64,000 nucleotides of DNA from Mycolicibacterium arabiense. Its GTDB lineage: Bacteria; Actinomycetota; Actinomycetes; Mycobacteriales; Mycobacteriaceae. Below, piece after piece: positions 45,710 to 54,654 of the stretch; position 1 is the first letter of the stretch, and every line of letters starts with the position of its first letter. The notes below the pieces were generated by a model. The model was given only the letters and a program-made list of their open reading frames with translations. It was not told where the DNA came from and did not search any database. The stretch lies in the NCBI RefSeq assembly GCF_010731815.2, contig NZ_AP022593.1:4588001-4652000 (forward strand). The letters run 5' to 3'. The position numbers were made by a program, and so were the translations under genes.

Positions 45710-46828
45710 TTAGTCGTGGTGAATCCGGCCGGGGATGTCGGCCAGCGGCTGTCCGCCACCGCCCCACCGGCGGGCGATGATCTCGCCGACGATCGACACC
45801 GCCGTCTCCTCCGGGGTACGGGCGCCGAGATCGAGGCCGATGGGGCTCGACAGTCTGCCGAGTTCGGCATCGGTCAGGCCGACCTCGCGCAGCCGCTCGA
45901 CCCGGTCGTGGTGCGTGGGGCGCGACCCCATCGCGCCGACGTAGCCCACCTCCGGCAGGCGCAGGGCCACCTCCAGCACGGGCACGTCGAACTTGGGGTC
46001 GTGGGTCAGCACGCAGATGGCCGTCCGGCCGTCGAGTTCGCCGAGTTCGGCCTGGGCGGCGAGGTACCGGTGGGGCCAGTCCACCACCACCTCGTCGGCG
46101 GCAGGGAACCGCGCGGGCGTCGCGAAGACGGGTCTGGCGTCGCACACCGTGATTCGGTAGCCGAGCAGGGCGGCCTGGCGCGTGAGCGCGGCAGCGAAGT
46201 CGATCGCACCGAAGACGATCATGCGGGGACGCGGTGCGTGGCTGGCGACGAACACCTCCATGCCCTCGCCCTGCCGCTCGCCGTCGGCCCCGTAGACCAG
46301 GACGTCGGTGCGGCCGGCTGCGAGCAGGCCCCTCGCGTCGTCGGCGACTGCCGCGTCGGCGCGCGCCGAGCCGAGCGATCCGTCGACGGTCGTCGTACCG
46401 ACCACCAACCGTCGGCCCACGCGCTCGGGGTCGGGATGGCTGATCACCGTCGCCACCGCGACGGGTCGGTGTGCGGCGATGTCGTCGGCGACGGCGGCGA
46501 GTTGGGGAAAGGTCTCCGCCGACAGCGGCTCGGCGAAGATGTCGATGATCCCGCCGCACGTGAGCCCCACGGCGAAGGCGTCGTCGTCGGTGATGCCGTA
46601 GCGCTGCAGCTGCCCCCGCCCGGTCCGGACCACCTCCCCGGCGAGTTCGTACACCGCACCCTCGACGCAACCGCCGGACACCGATCCCGCGACGGAACCA
46701 TCGGGGGCGACCACCATCGCCGCTCCCGCCGCCCGCGGTGCCGACTTGATGGTGCGCACGACGGTGGCGAGACCGGCCGTGCCTCCGGCCCGCCACACGG
46801 CGAGCAGCTCGTCCAGGACATCGCGCAC
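45710..46828 (-). CDS. XdhC/CoxI-family molybdenum cofactor maturation protein
   Basis: A 372-residue protein. [20 protein letters not shown] (about 49-68) is the XdhC N-terminal signature, [13 protein letters not shown] follows, and a Rossmann-like C-terminal half holds [20 protein letters not shown]. XdhC proteins bind and sulfurate the Mo cofactor before insertion in the large subunit. It lies 114 bases upstream of coxL on the same strand. M. tuberculosis Rv0376c has the same place beside Rv0373c-Rv0375c. Confidence 0.88.
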   Translation of the reverse strand: MRDVLDELLAVWRAGGTAGLATVVRTIKSAPRAAGAAMVVAPDGSVAGSVSGGCVEGAVYELAGEVVRTGRGQLQRYGITDDDAFAVGLTCGGIIDIFAEPLSAETFPQLAAVADDIAAHRPVAVATVISHPDPERVGRRLVVGTTTVDGSLGSARADAAVADDARGLLAAGRTDVLVYGADGERQGEGMEVFVASHAPRPRMIVFGAIDFAAALTRQAALLGYRITVCDARPVFATPARFPAADEVVVDWPHRYLAAQAELGELDGRTAICVLTHDPKFDVPVLEVALRLPEVGYVGAMGSRPTHHDRVERLREVGLTDAELGRLSSPIGLDLGARTPEETAVSIVGEIIARRWGGGGQPLADIPGRIHHD

Positions 46829-46976
46829 AGCAGGAGTCTATGTGCGCTCCGACGTCCGGGCAGGACCGGACCTGAGCGACTGCACAGCGCGCGTGGCGCC
46901 TCGTCATCCCGGCAGTCGGTCGCAGGCTTTGTACTCTCGGTCAGGGATCCGCATTGATCAGTCGAAGGGAAGCGTC

Positions 46977-47984
46977 GTGAATCTGCCCGTATTGGGCGAG
47001 CTGCCACTGTCGGGCTTCGCCCACGCGTGGTTCTTCCTCTTCCTGCTCGTGATCGCGGGCCTGGCCGTCCTCTACGTCTCGATCCAGCGCAGCCGGCAGC
47101 AGCGCCTCGCGCGATTCGCCGACAGCGACATGATCGGCCGCCTCTCCGCGGCGCCGCAGAACCGGTGGCGGCACCTGCCCGCCGTGCTCGTCGCCGTGGC
47201 CCTGGTCTTCTTCACGATCGCGATGGCGGGCCCCTCGCTCGATCGCAAGCTCCCGCGCAACCGCGCCGTCATCATGCTGGTGATGGACGTGTCGACCTCC
47301 ATGAACGCCACCGACGTGCCGCCCAACCGCCTGAAGGCCGCGCAGGAGGCCGCCAAGAAGTTCGCCGACGAACTGACCCCCGGGGTCAATCTCGGGCTCA
47401 TCACCTACGCCGCGAACCCCACGATGCTCAGTTCGCCGACGACCAATCACGACGCGACGAAGGTCGCGATCGACAAGATGCAGGTGGCCGAGCGCACCGC
47501 CACCGGTGAGGCGATCTTCGCGGCACTGCAGGCGATCTCGACCGTCGGCGCCGTGATCGGTGGGGGAGAGGGCCCGCCGCCCGCCCGCATCGTGCTGTTC
47601 TCCGACGGCAAGGAGACCACCCCGGCGAACCCGAACAACCCCCGAGGCGCGTTCACCGCCGCCCGCGCCGCCAAGGACCAGGGCATCCCCATCTCCACGA
47701 TCGCGTTCGGCACCCCCGACGGCAAGGTCGAGGTCGACGGGTCAGAGGTCGAGGTGCCCGTGGACGACTCGACCATGAAGGAGGTGGCGCAGCTGTCCGG
47801 CGGTACCTCCTACACCGCCGACGACACGGCGGAACTCAACCAGATCTACGACACGCTGCAGGACCAGATCGGCTACGAGACGGTGCGCGGGGACGCCAGC
47901 ACCGGCTGGCTGCGATTGGGTGCGCTGGTGCTGGCGGTGGCGGCGATATCGGCCGTGCTCCTCAACCGCAGATTGCCGCTGTAG
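46977..47984 (+). CDS. VWA-domain membrane protein (Rv1481-like)
   Basis: A 335-residue protein: two N-terminal membrane helices (about 13-34 and 62-82), a VWA domain with an intact MIDAS ([10 protein letters not shown] near residue 102, Thr in ERTATGEA, Asp in LFSDGKET) and a C-terminal helix. Its length equals that of Rv1481. Such proteins usually act with a MoxR ATPase, which is absent here. GTG 46977 has AAGGGA before it; the open frame upstream crosses xdhC. Confidence 0.87.
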   Translation: MNLPVLGELPLSGFAHAWFFLFLLVIAGLAVLYVSIQRSRQQRLARFADSDMIGRLSAAPQNRWRHLPAVLVAVALVFFTIAMAGPSLDRKLPRNRAVIMLVMDVSTSMNATDVPPNRLKAAQEAAKKFADELTPGVNLGLITYAANPTMLSSPTTNHDATKVAIDKMQVAERTATGEAIFAALQAISTVGAVIGGGEGPPPARIVLFSDGKETTPANPNNPRGAFTAARAAKDQGIPISTIAFGTPDGKVEVDGSEVEVPVDDSTMKEVAQLSGGTSYTADDTAELNQIYDTLQDQIGYETVRGDASTGWLRLGALVLAVAAISAVLLNRRLPL

Positions 47985-48052
47985 TCGGTCCTGTTTCGTT
48001 TGCCGCAGGGCCGGGTATCAAAGCTGCGCCCCAGCCGAAGCGGAAGGACCAC

Positions 48053-48319
48053 ATGATGAGCAAGCCAGGTCGCGGCGACGTCGACGATCCCATGAACGAG
48101 GCAATGTCCTCGACGGGCCTGCTGCTAATGTTCGCCGCTGTGATCGGGTTCGTGATGGGCCTGGCCGTGTTCGGCATGGGTTCCAGTGGCTTCGCGACGC
48201 TCGTCCTGGTCGCCGCGCTGGCCAGCTTCTGCGCCAGCCTGGTGTGCTTCATGGCCGACGCGCAGCGCGAGGATGCGGCCGACGCCGCGCTGCCGTTCCC
48301 GAGCATGCTGAGGCGCTGA
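48053..48319 (+). CDS. Small two-helix membrane protein
   Basis: An 88-residue protein with two membrane helices (LLLMFAAVIGFVMGLAVFGM and ATLVLVAALASFCASLVCFM) and charged ends. GGAAGGACC precedes two adjacent ATGs (48053, 48056). It lies between the VWA gene and the NMO-like gene on the same strand. No family was recognised. Confidence 0.7.
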   Translation: MMSKPGRGDVDDPMNEAMSSTGLLLMFAAVIGFVMGLAVFGMGSSGFATLVLVAALASFCASLVCFMADAQREDAADAALPFPSMLRR

Positions 48320-48344
48320 CCCCGGCGCACGCCATGATGGATCC

Positions 48345-49262
48345 GTGCCGAACCGGATCCAGACCCTCCTAGGCGTCCGCTACCCCGTCGTCCAGGCCCC
48401 GATGACCTACATCGCGCGGGCCGAATTGGCCGCGGCGGTATCGCAGGCGGGCGGCCTCGGGATGATCGAGACGCTGACGCCCGAAGGCAGAGGAGATCTG
48501 CATCGGGTCCGTTCCCTGACCGACCGGCCGGTCGCGGCCAACCTGATGATCCAGGGCTGGAAGGCCGACCCGTCGATCGTCGAGGTCCTCGCCGAAGCCG
48601 GTGTGCGGCACGTGTTCACCTCCGCCGGCGATCCGGCTCTGTTCACCGCCAGGCTGCACGACGCGGGCATGACGGTCGTCCACGTCATCGGATCCCTGAA
48701 GGCGGCGCACAAGGCGGCCGATACCGGCGTCGACGCGCTGGTGGTCGAAGGCGTCGAGGGTGGCGGGTTCAAGTCGGCGCTCGGCGCCTCGACGATGGTG
48801 TTGCTGCCCTTGGTCGCCGAACGGGTGGGCCTGCCGATCATCGCGGCCGGTGGCATGTGTGACGCGCGTTCTGCCGCAGCGGCTCTGGTGCTCGGGGCCG
48901 AGGGCGTGCAGATGGGTACGCGGATGCTCGCGAGCCTCGAGTCGGCGGTGCACGACGAGTTCAAGGGCGCGATCGTGGCGGCCGACGATGCGGGCACCGT
49001 GTTACTCGACGTCCCCGGCAACCCGACCATGCGGGTGTTGCGGACCGGCCTCGCGGCCCGGGTGTCCGCGGCCGACCCGGACGCACGACTGCTCGGACAG
49101 GTCACCGAGTTGTACTTCGGCGGCGACATGGAGGCCAGCGTCGCGAACACCGGCCAGGTCTCGTCGCGGATCGTGGACCTGCTGCCGGTGGAGCAGATCG
49201 TGCGCGAGACGTGGGCGGGCATCGAGTCGCAACTGGACGTCGCCAGGGCGCGGCTCGGGTGA
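48345..49262 (+). CDS. Nitronate-monooxygenase-family FMN enzyme
   Basis: A 305-residue TIM-barrel flavoprotein: YPVVQAPMTYIARAELAAAV at the N-terminus, VVEGVEGGGFKS and LPIIAAGGMCDARSAAAALV hold the FMN phosphate. It is shorter than, and only distantly like, the enzyme at 17479. It oxidises alkyl nitronates or reduces C=C bonds; substrate unknown. The start is GTG 48345. Confidence 0.83.
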   Translation: MPNRIQTLLGVRYPVVQAPMTYIARAELAAAVSQAGGLGMIETLTPEGRGDLHRVRSLTDRPVAANLMIQGWKADPSIVEVLAEAGVRHVFTSAGDPALFTARLHDAGMTVVHVIGSLKAAHKAADTGVDALVVEGVEGGGFKSALGASTMVLLPLVAERVGLPIIAAGGMCDARSAAAALVLGAEGVQMGTRMLASLESAVHDEFKGAIVAADDAGTVLLDVPGNPTMRVLRTGLAARVSAADPDARLLGQVTELYFGGDMEASVANTGQVSSRIVDLLPVEQIVRETWAGIESQLDVARARLG

Positions 49263-49265
49263 GGA

Positions 49266-49730
49266 TCAGTCAGACTGCTTCTGCCACAGGCAATCACCGC
49301 TCATGTCGATGGTGAGCAGCCGTGGCAGCACCTCCAGCCGAAGCGGCTGCCCGACGCCTCCCTCGTCGACGCGGGGCGGACCGTCGACCTTGCCGTAGGT
49401 GACGGTGGTCTGCCGGGCGCTGCAGCGGTCGCCTGCGGTCAGCGGGGTGGCCGTCCAGACGCCGGGTTCGATCACCGGGTTGGGCCTGGCGCCGCCGTAC
49501 AACGTCATCGACGGGCCGTCGCTGACCCAGCGATCGCTGAACGGGTAGGGATCGTCGACGCTCAGCCAGCGGCCCCCGTCGCACCGCAGTGGCGCGTCGG
49601 CGCCTGCGGGCCAGGTCATCGCGCCGGCGAGGTCACCGGTACAGGGTGGGGGCACCGCGGGGTCGGCCGACGCCGTCGCCGCCGGTGCCACGATCGCGGC
49701 GGCGGCGATGCTGATCGCGAACCAGCGCAC
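49266..49730 (-). CDS. Secreted protein of unknown function
   Basis: A 154-residue protein with a signal peptide (RWFAISIAAAAIVAPAATAS, cut after ASA) and a mature part with four Cys (PPCTGDL, LRCDGGRW, DRCSARQ, GDCLWQ). It starts 2 bases after the stop of the DUF4185 gene and is probably in one transcript with it. It looks like a small secreted mycobacterial protein; no function is known. Confidence 0.75.
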   Translation of the reverse strand: MRWFAISIAAAAIVAPAATASADPAVPPPCTGDLAGAMTWPAGADAPLRCDGGRWLSVDDPYPFSDRWVSDGPSMTLYGGARPNPVIEPGVWTATPLTAGDRCSARQTTVTYGKVDGPPRVDEGGVGQPLRLEVLPRLLTIDMSGDCLWQKQSD

Positions 49731-49732
49731 GA

Positions 49733-51931
49733 CTACACCTTGGTCAGGTCGGTCTTCATCAGCATGACGTTGTACTCCGACCACAGCGACAGGTTCCAGT
49801 AGAGATCGGTCCCGGTGCCCATCGTCGACGGCGACCACGGGTGCATCATCGGGGCGTAGATGCCACCGGGCTGCTGGGTCATCAGGACCTTCGCCTCGGA
49901 CCAACCGCCCTGCGGGGTATCGGAAGTGCGCATGACGATGTTGTTCGACTGGTCGCCGTACATCGCGACGTACTTCTTCAGCGTCTTGTTGTACTGAACC
50001 GAGAACTCGCTGACCTGGCTGCCGGGCTTCGTTGCGCCGCAGGCGCCCTGCTCGGCGCCGCCGAAGATCGCGGTCGCCTTGGCAGGCTGGTTCTTGTACC
50101 ACCCGGCCTTGGTGGCCCCGATGCCGAACCACCCGCCTGCGGTGCCCTTGCTGTAGTACTCGTACTTCGACACGTCGAGGATGTCCCGCTCCGCGACGCG
50201 CGAGATGTAGGCCGCGCCCTGCCTGCCGTTGGGCGTCCCGTAGGAGTACACGTAGCCGTCACCGGGACGCACGAACGCGGCCTGCTGGAAGTTGGCGTTG
50301 CCGCTCCAGGAGTCGTTCATCCGCACCGATTGCGGTGCGACGTACCAGTTCTCGCCGTTGTCGGTCGAGTAGGCGATGGCCGAGTAGTTGGTGGTCCACT
50401 GGCCTGCGGCACCCCACTGCTTGACCGACATGAAGCTGAGGTACTGGGTTGCACCGAACTGGGTGCCGGGCGTCGGCACCGAGATGCCTGCGGTCGGAAT
50501 CAGCGTGACGCCGCCGGGCAGGCCCGCGGGCAACCGTTCGGGCAGGATGATCTGGCGCGCATAGTTCGACTGCCACAGCGGCGAGCCGCCGAACATGTTG
50601 CCGTTCAACCACTGTCCGTCGGGAATGGCCAGGCCATCGGCCAAGGTGAGATCCGAACTGCGGAACAGCGTGTTCAGTCGCCACGTGCCCGTCATGTTCG
50701 GCCCACCGAAGGTGTCGCCGAACGCGATGAGAACCTGGTGCTCGTTGATCGGAGTGGTCGGGTCGTCGGCGATGCCGTTGTCCCACATGGTGCCGATGTC
50801 GGTGCCCCACATGCCGTATCGGGCGTAGGTGTCGTTCGGCTGGAAGTTGCCGGTGACCCAGTCGACGAAGCTGGTCGACGGGCTGATCTGCGCGCCGGGG
50901 ACGGGGAAGCCGGGCCGGGCTGGGACCGCGGCTGCCGCGGCGAGGGCGAACGGTTGAGCCAGGGCGAGGCTGGTCGCGGCCAGGCTCGTGGTCTGGGCGG
51001 CCGCGGCGGGGTTGCTCAGGCCGAGCGCTCCGGTGACGGCCGAGACGAAGGTGTCGATCTCGCGGCGGGCGAAGGCCAGCAGCGTCCAGGCGAGCGGGGG
51101 TTCGGCCGGGGTGGCCGGCGCGCTGCCCGCCAGCGGGCCGAGGACCCAGTTCACGACGCTGGAGATCACGTTGCCCACGGCTGCGAGGGGGTTGGGTGCC
51201 GGCGCAGGCGCGACCGCAACGGTTGCCGGGGTGACGGAAGCCTGGGTGATGGAAGCCGAGGCGATCTGGGCGGGCGACTGAACCTTCGCCGCCAGCGCAG
51301 TCGCGACCGGCTCGGTGTCGTTCTTCGCCCTTGGGGTGGCGGCGAGTGTCGCGGGAGCCTCGGGTCCGGTTTCGACTGCCGTAGGGGTCTTGGTCGGCTT
51401 GGGCGTGGCGGTGGGGGTCTTGGAGGCTCCGCCGTCCTCGTCGTCGGCTGCGGGCGTCGGCTCTGGCTTCGGCTCGGCCGTCGGTTCCGGCGTCGCGGTG
51501 GGCGTCGGCTCTGTCGTGGGTTCCGGTGTGGCGGTGGGTGCCGGCTCGGCCGTGGGCTCGGCTTCGGTGGGCTCGGTGGCCGTGTCGTTGGACGACGATC
51601 CGGTATTGGACTGCGCGCTCACCACTCCGGCGGGCGCGGGCCCCGAGTCGGTCGCCTTGTCGGTCGCCTGCGAATCGGTGGCAGTAGACGTGGACGACGT
51701 GGACGTCGACGTCGTGGGAGCGGTCCCGGACGTGGTGTTCGTCGCCGAGGCGGCAGGGCCCGTATTGGTCCCGTCGGTGTCCGCGTTGGCGGCTCCGTCG
51801 GTGGAGGACGAGGTACCGGTATCGCCGCCATCGTCGGCGAACGCGACGCCGTGTCCCGTGACGACCGCGGTTCCCACGCCCAACGCGACCGCTAGTCCGC
51901 CGACGCGACCGATGTAATTCGAAGCACCCAT
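49733..51931 (-). CDS. Large exported protein with DUF4185 domain
   Basis: A 732-residue protein. Residues 1-32 are a signal region (YIGRVGGLAVALGVGTAVV), 33-210 are Thr/Pro/Ser-rich low complexity with TPEP repeats, 247-297 are a helical module (NPLAAVGNVISSVVNWVLGP ... RREIDTF), and 350-732 are a DUF4185 beta-propeller-like domain (FVDWVTGNFQPNDTYARYGM, STDNGENWYVAP). DUF4185 is found in secreted proteins and resembles glycoside-acting propellers. The signal region and the RRE module are shared with the giant protein at 56442. Surface display or secretion is likely. Confidence 0.85.
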   Translation of the reverse strand: MGASNYIGRVGGLAVALGVGTAVVTGHGVAFADDGGDTGTSSSTDGAANADTDGTNTGPAASATNTTSGTAPTTSTSTSSTSTATDSQATDKATDSGPAPAGVVSAQSNTGSSSNDTATEPTEAEPTAEPAPTATPEPTTEPTPTATPEPTAEPKPEPTPAADDEDGGASKTPTATPKPTKTPTAVETGPEAPATLAATPRAKNDTEPVATALAAKVQSPAQIASASITQASVTPATVAVAPAPAPNPLAAVGNVISSVVNWVLGPLAGSAPATPAEPPLAWTLLAFARREIDTFVSAVTGALGLSNPAAAAQTTSLAATSLALAQPFALAAAAAVPARPGFPVPGAQISPSTSFVDWVTGNFQPNDTYARYGMWGTDIGTMWDNGIADDPTTPINEHQVLIAFGDTFGGPNMTGTWRLNTLFRSSDLTLADGLAIPDGQWLNGNMFGGSPLWQSNYARQIILPERLPAGLPGGVTLIPTAGISVPTPGTQFGATQYLSFMSVKQWGAAGQWTTNYSAIAYSTDNGENWYVAPQSVRMNDSWSGNANFQQAAFVRPGDGYVYSYGTPNGRQGAAYISRVAERDILDVSKYEYYSKGTAGGWFGIGATKAGWYKNQPAKATAIFGGAEQGACGATKPGSQVSEFSVQYNKTLKKYVAMYGDQSNNIVMRTSDTPQGGWSEAKVLMTQQPGGIYAPMMHPWSPSTMGTGTDLYWNLSLWSEYNVMLMKTDLTKV

Positions 51932-52062
51932 GCCGTCCCCTTGCTCAGACCAATCACCCCCCGACTACCGATTGAACGCGATTGTCGGCATGGAGGTGCG
52001 CAAACCCGAGGATTGGCCTCAGCGCTCACTCGCGATGTTCTTCGTCACAGGCGACACGGGTG

Positions 52063-52434
52063 TTACTGAGGTGGTGCGCCCATCTCGGCAATGGCCTCTT
52101 CATACAGGTCGATCGCCTCGGACAGTCCGTTGCCAACCCAGGCGTCGACGACCCCGACGCGGTCGGCGACCAACTGGACGCGGGTCAGCCAGACCTCGAA
52201 CCCGTGATCGGTGCGTAGTGCCTCTACCTGGTCCTTCGACCCTTGGATGAGGATGAAGCCGCCGAGTTCGGTGCTCTGTGGACGCAGGATGGCGACGTCG
52301 AAGCGCTCGATCCGCCCTGCATCGCGCAGCGTGTCGAGATAGCCCGACGCGGTCTCGCGCAGCAAATCCAGGGCCTGCCGTTCCCGTCCGCGAGCGGGGA
52401 TTCCCCACGCAACCCAGATACCTGCTTCTGACAT
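52063..52434 (-). CDS. Hypothetical protein, possible ferredoxin-like alpha/beta fold
   Basis: A 123-residue protein (VAWGIPARGRERQALDLLRE, then AGRIERFDVAILRPQST). The strand-helix pattern is like a dimeric alpha-beta barrel, as in YCII or EthD families, but no family could be confirmed. The gene ends 131 bases from the DUF4185 gene, which lies downstream on the same strand. Confidence 0.65.
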   Translation of the reverse strand: MSEAGIWVAWGIPARGRERQALDLLRETASGYLDTLRDAGRIERFDVAILRPQSTELGGFILIQGSKDQVEALRTDHGFEVWLTRVQLVADRVGVVDAWVGNGLSEAIDLYEEAIAEMGAPPQ

Positions 52435-52518
52435 CGCTGCCTCCTCGACGTCGAACCTATCGGCGTCGTGGCGAACCGATCGGCCGACACTCTGAGGCCA
52501 TGTGGCGCGACCTCGAAA

Positions 52519-52545
52519 GTTTCGAGATTTCCCATTCTTGGGTAT
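52519..52545 (+). promoter_or_regulatory. SigF-type promoter upstream of the GAF-ANTAR gene
   Basis: GTTT (52519-52522), 17 bases and GGGTAT (52540-52545) match the mycobacterial SigF consensus. A 15-base palindrome CTCGAAAGTTTCGAG (52512-52526) covers the -35. The predicted leader to the ATG 52683 is about 130 bases. Confidence 0.6.
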
Positions 52546-52682
52546 TGAATGGATAGCGCGGCGCTCTCAGATGGAAAGCTGGTTAGGCGAAGCGCCCAGT
52601 ACTTGAGCACCAGGTACGCAGCGTCCGAAAGGGCGCAGCCGCGCATGACCTAGCCTGCACGATCCAAGCGAGTGATGCCCAG

Positions 52683-53405
52683 ATGTCCGACCAGGATTCC
52701 CATATATCGGCCGACCCGACCCGCCATGTTCTGGCGTCCACCCTCGGTAACTTGGCAGTGCAAATGCGGGAGTTACGCGATTCGGAGTCCGTCCTGGAGG
52801 TTCTCGCGACCGCCGCGGTGGACATCGTGCCGGGTGCGCGGTGGGCGTGCATCTCGCTCGTCGCGGGACGCAAGGTCCGCTCGCATGCCCCCACCGACGA
52901 GGTGTCCGCCCGGCTGGACCAGATGCAGATGGATCTCGGCGAAGGGCCGGTCTTAGACGTACTGCGAGAGCGCCGAACCGTCCACGTGGAGGATCTCGCC
53001 GCCGAATCGCGCTGGCCGCACTTCTCGCGGGGTGCCGTGGAGTTCGGTGTGCGCACCATGTTGTCGTTCCGGCTGTTCATCTCGAACGAGAACCTCGGTG
53101 TGCTGAACCTGTACTCGGATGCGCCGCACGCGTTCACCGACGAGTCGATTGCGGTCGGCAAGATCCTGGCCCAGCACGCCGCCGTCGCCATGAAAGGCGT
53201 GGCCACCGAAGAACAGCTTCAGGGCGCCGTCGAAAGCCGCGACGTGATCGGTCAGGCCAAGGGCATCCTGATGAACCGCGACAAACTGACGGGACTGCAG
53301 GCATTCGCGACACTGATCCGGGCGTCGCAGGAAACCAACGTCCGTCTGGCCGACGTGGCGAGGCTGCTGGTGTCCGACCACGAAGCGTCGGTCGCGGGCG
53401 ACTAG
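52683..53405 (+). CDS. GAF-ANTAR RNA-binding antiterminator
   Basis: A 240-residue regulator: a GAF sensor domain (about 18-165, ending NLGVLNLYSDAPHAF) and an ANTAR RNA-binding domain (about 176-235, ESRDVIGQAKGILMNRDKLT). ANTAR proteins bind paired hairpins in leader RNA and prevent termination. No such paired leader hairpin was recognised in this window. The SigF-like promoter upstream suggests stress control. Confidence 0.88.
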   Translation: MSDQDSHISADPTRHVLASTLGNLAVQMRELRDSESVLEVLATAAVDIVPGARWACISLVAGRKVRSHAPTDEVSARLDQMQMDLGEGPVLDVLRERRTVHVEDLAAESRWPHFSRGAVEFGVRTMLSFRLFISNENLGVLNLYSDAPHAFTDESIAVGKILAQHAAVAMKGVATEEQLQGAVESRDVIGQAKGILMNRDKLTGLQAFATLIRASQETNVRLADVARLLVSDHEASVAGD

Positions 53406-53409
53406 CGCG

Positions 53410-54654
53410 TCACGCGTCGACGAAACGCTCCCGGTACCCGCGAAAGGCGTCGGCGACCTCGGCCGGTCGCAGCCCTAGCGCCGTCGGATCGTAGACGACC
53501 CCGCCGTGGCGCCCGCGGGGGTGCTCGGCGCAGAAGGTCGACATCGCGGCTCGCGCTCGTGCATCGTATGGCTGGCCGGCGAGGTCGTAGATCGCGGCGA
53601 CGGTGCCCTGCTCGTCGGCCATGAAGTCCTCGAACCGCACGTCGATCGATTGGTCACGCGGCAACACGTCTCGGTCGCGCAGGCAGCCGCCCAGCATGTC
53701 CTCGGCCCGGCCCAGCCAGTAGCGCGAGACGGCGATCGGGTCGGGGCGCTCGCAGGCCATCCGCGATGCGTAGCTGATCATCGTGGCCATCGATTGCGTC
53801 ACCGCGACCGGGTCGCGATGGGTGACTACGAAGGTCGCGTCGGGGAAGGTGGCGAGCAGGGCTGGGAACTGCTCCAGGTGCTGCGGTGACTTGAGCACCC
53901 ATCGTCGGCCGCCCCGCAGCCACTGCAGCGCCTGCAACGTGAGCTTCAGGTAGGCGTACGACGCGGTCTGATCGTGTGCCTTGTAGTGCGCGGCGAAATC
54001 CGGTACCTGGTAGGTGGTTTCGAAGAGCATTCCCGACAGGTCGTTGGCCAGGAGCTGAATCTCCTCGTGGGCGTGATCGACGGTCATCTCGTGCATGCGC
54101 TTGAACTCCGGCATGGAGGCCTCGATGATGCCGAGGCCTGCTGCGCACCGGTCTCGGCGCGGTCCATCGTCGACGTCGTCGGGCCCGGGGAAGGGTTCGA
54201 GGCTCTCCCAGTACGGCAGGTAGCGTAGTGCGGGGTCGGCGGCGATCAAGTTGTGCAGGTGGGTGGTTCCGGTCCGGGGCAGACCGCAGATGATGATCGG
54301 CGCGATGACTGGTTCGTCGGCGATCTCCGGGTGCGCCGTGACGAGGGCTTGCAGCCGCAGCCGGTTGATCAGATGGCCGACCAATTGCTCGAAGACCATC
54401 GCGGTGCCGACGTCGGAGAGACGGGCCTGGGTGGTCAACGATTCGCACAGCACGTCGAGGCGTTCGCGGAATGCCGATTCGCCCCAGTCTGCGAGGCCCG
54501 TGCGCTCGGTTGCGGTGTCGAGCAGGGTTTCTGGGCTCAGCGTCAGCGTCGCGCCGTAGGCGGCCAGGCCGTCGCGCATCGGGCGTGCCGCGTCCGGGAA
54601 GACTGGGTCGGCGAGGTCGGTCAGCCTGATGTCGGCGGGCCGCTGCGCAGTCAC
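53410..54654 (-). CDS. Sulfotransferase family protein
   Basis: A 414-residue sulfotransferase_3 family protein. The loop IIICGLPRTGTTHLHNLIAA lies near residue 116 and WVLKSPQHLEQFPALLATFP near 250. It is a paralogue of the gene at the left edge. GTG 54654 overlaps the DUF1214 stop (GTGA), so it is the third gene of the tetR operon. The substrate is unknown; lipids and sterols are acceptors for mycobacterial relatives. Confidence 0.85.
   Translation of the reverse strand: MTAQRPADIRLTDLADPVFPDAARPMRDGLAAYGATLTLSPETLLDTATERTGLADWGESAFRERLDVLCESLTTQARLSDVGTAMVFEQLVGHLINRLRLQALVTAHPEIADEPVIAPIIICGLPRTGTTHLHNLIAADPALRYLPYWESLEPFPGPDDVDDGPRRDRCAAGLGIIEASMPEFKRMHEMTVDHAHEEIQLLANDLSGMLFETTYQVPDFAAHYKAHDQTASYAYLKLTLQALQWLRGGRRWVLKSPQHLEQFPALLATFPDATFVVTHRDPVAVTQSMATMISYASRMACERPDPIAVSRYWLGRAEDMLGGCLRDRDVLPRDQSIDVRFEDFMADEQGTVAAIYDLAGQPYDARARAAMSTFCAEHPRGRHGGVVYDPTALGLRPAEVADAFRGYRERFVDA

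Noticed and set aside
49841..51895. Plus-strand open frame of 684 codons opposite the DUF4185 gene
   Set aside because: Arg/Gly-rich antisense text; the minus strand has signal region and domain.
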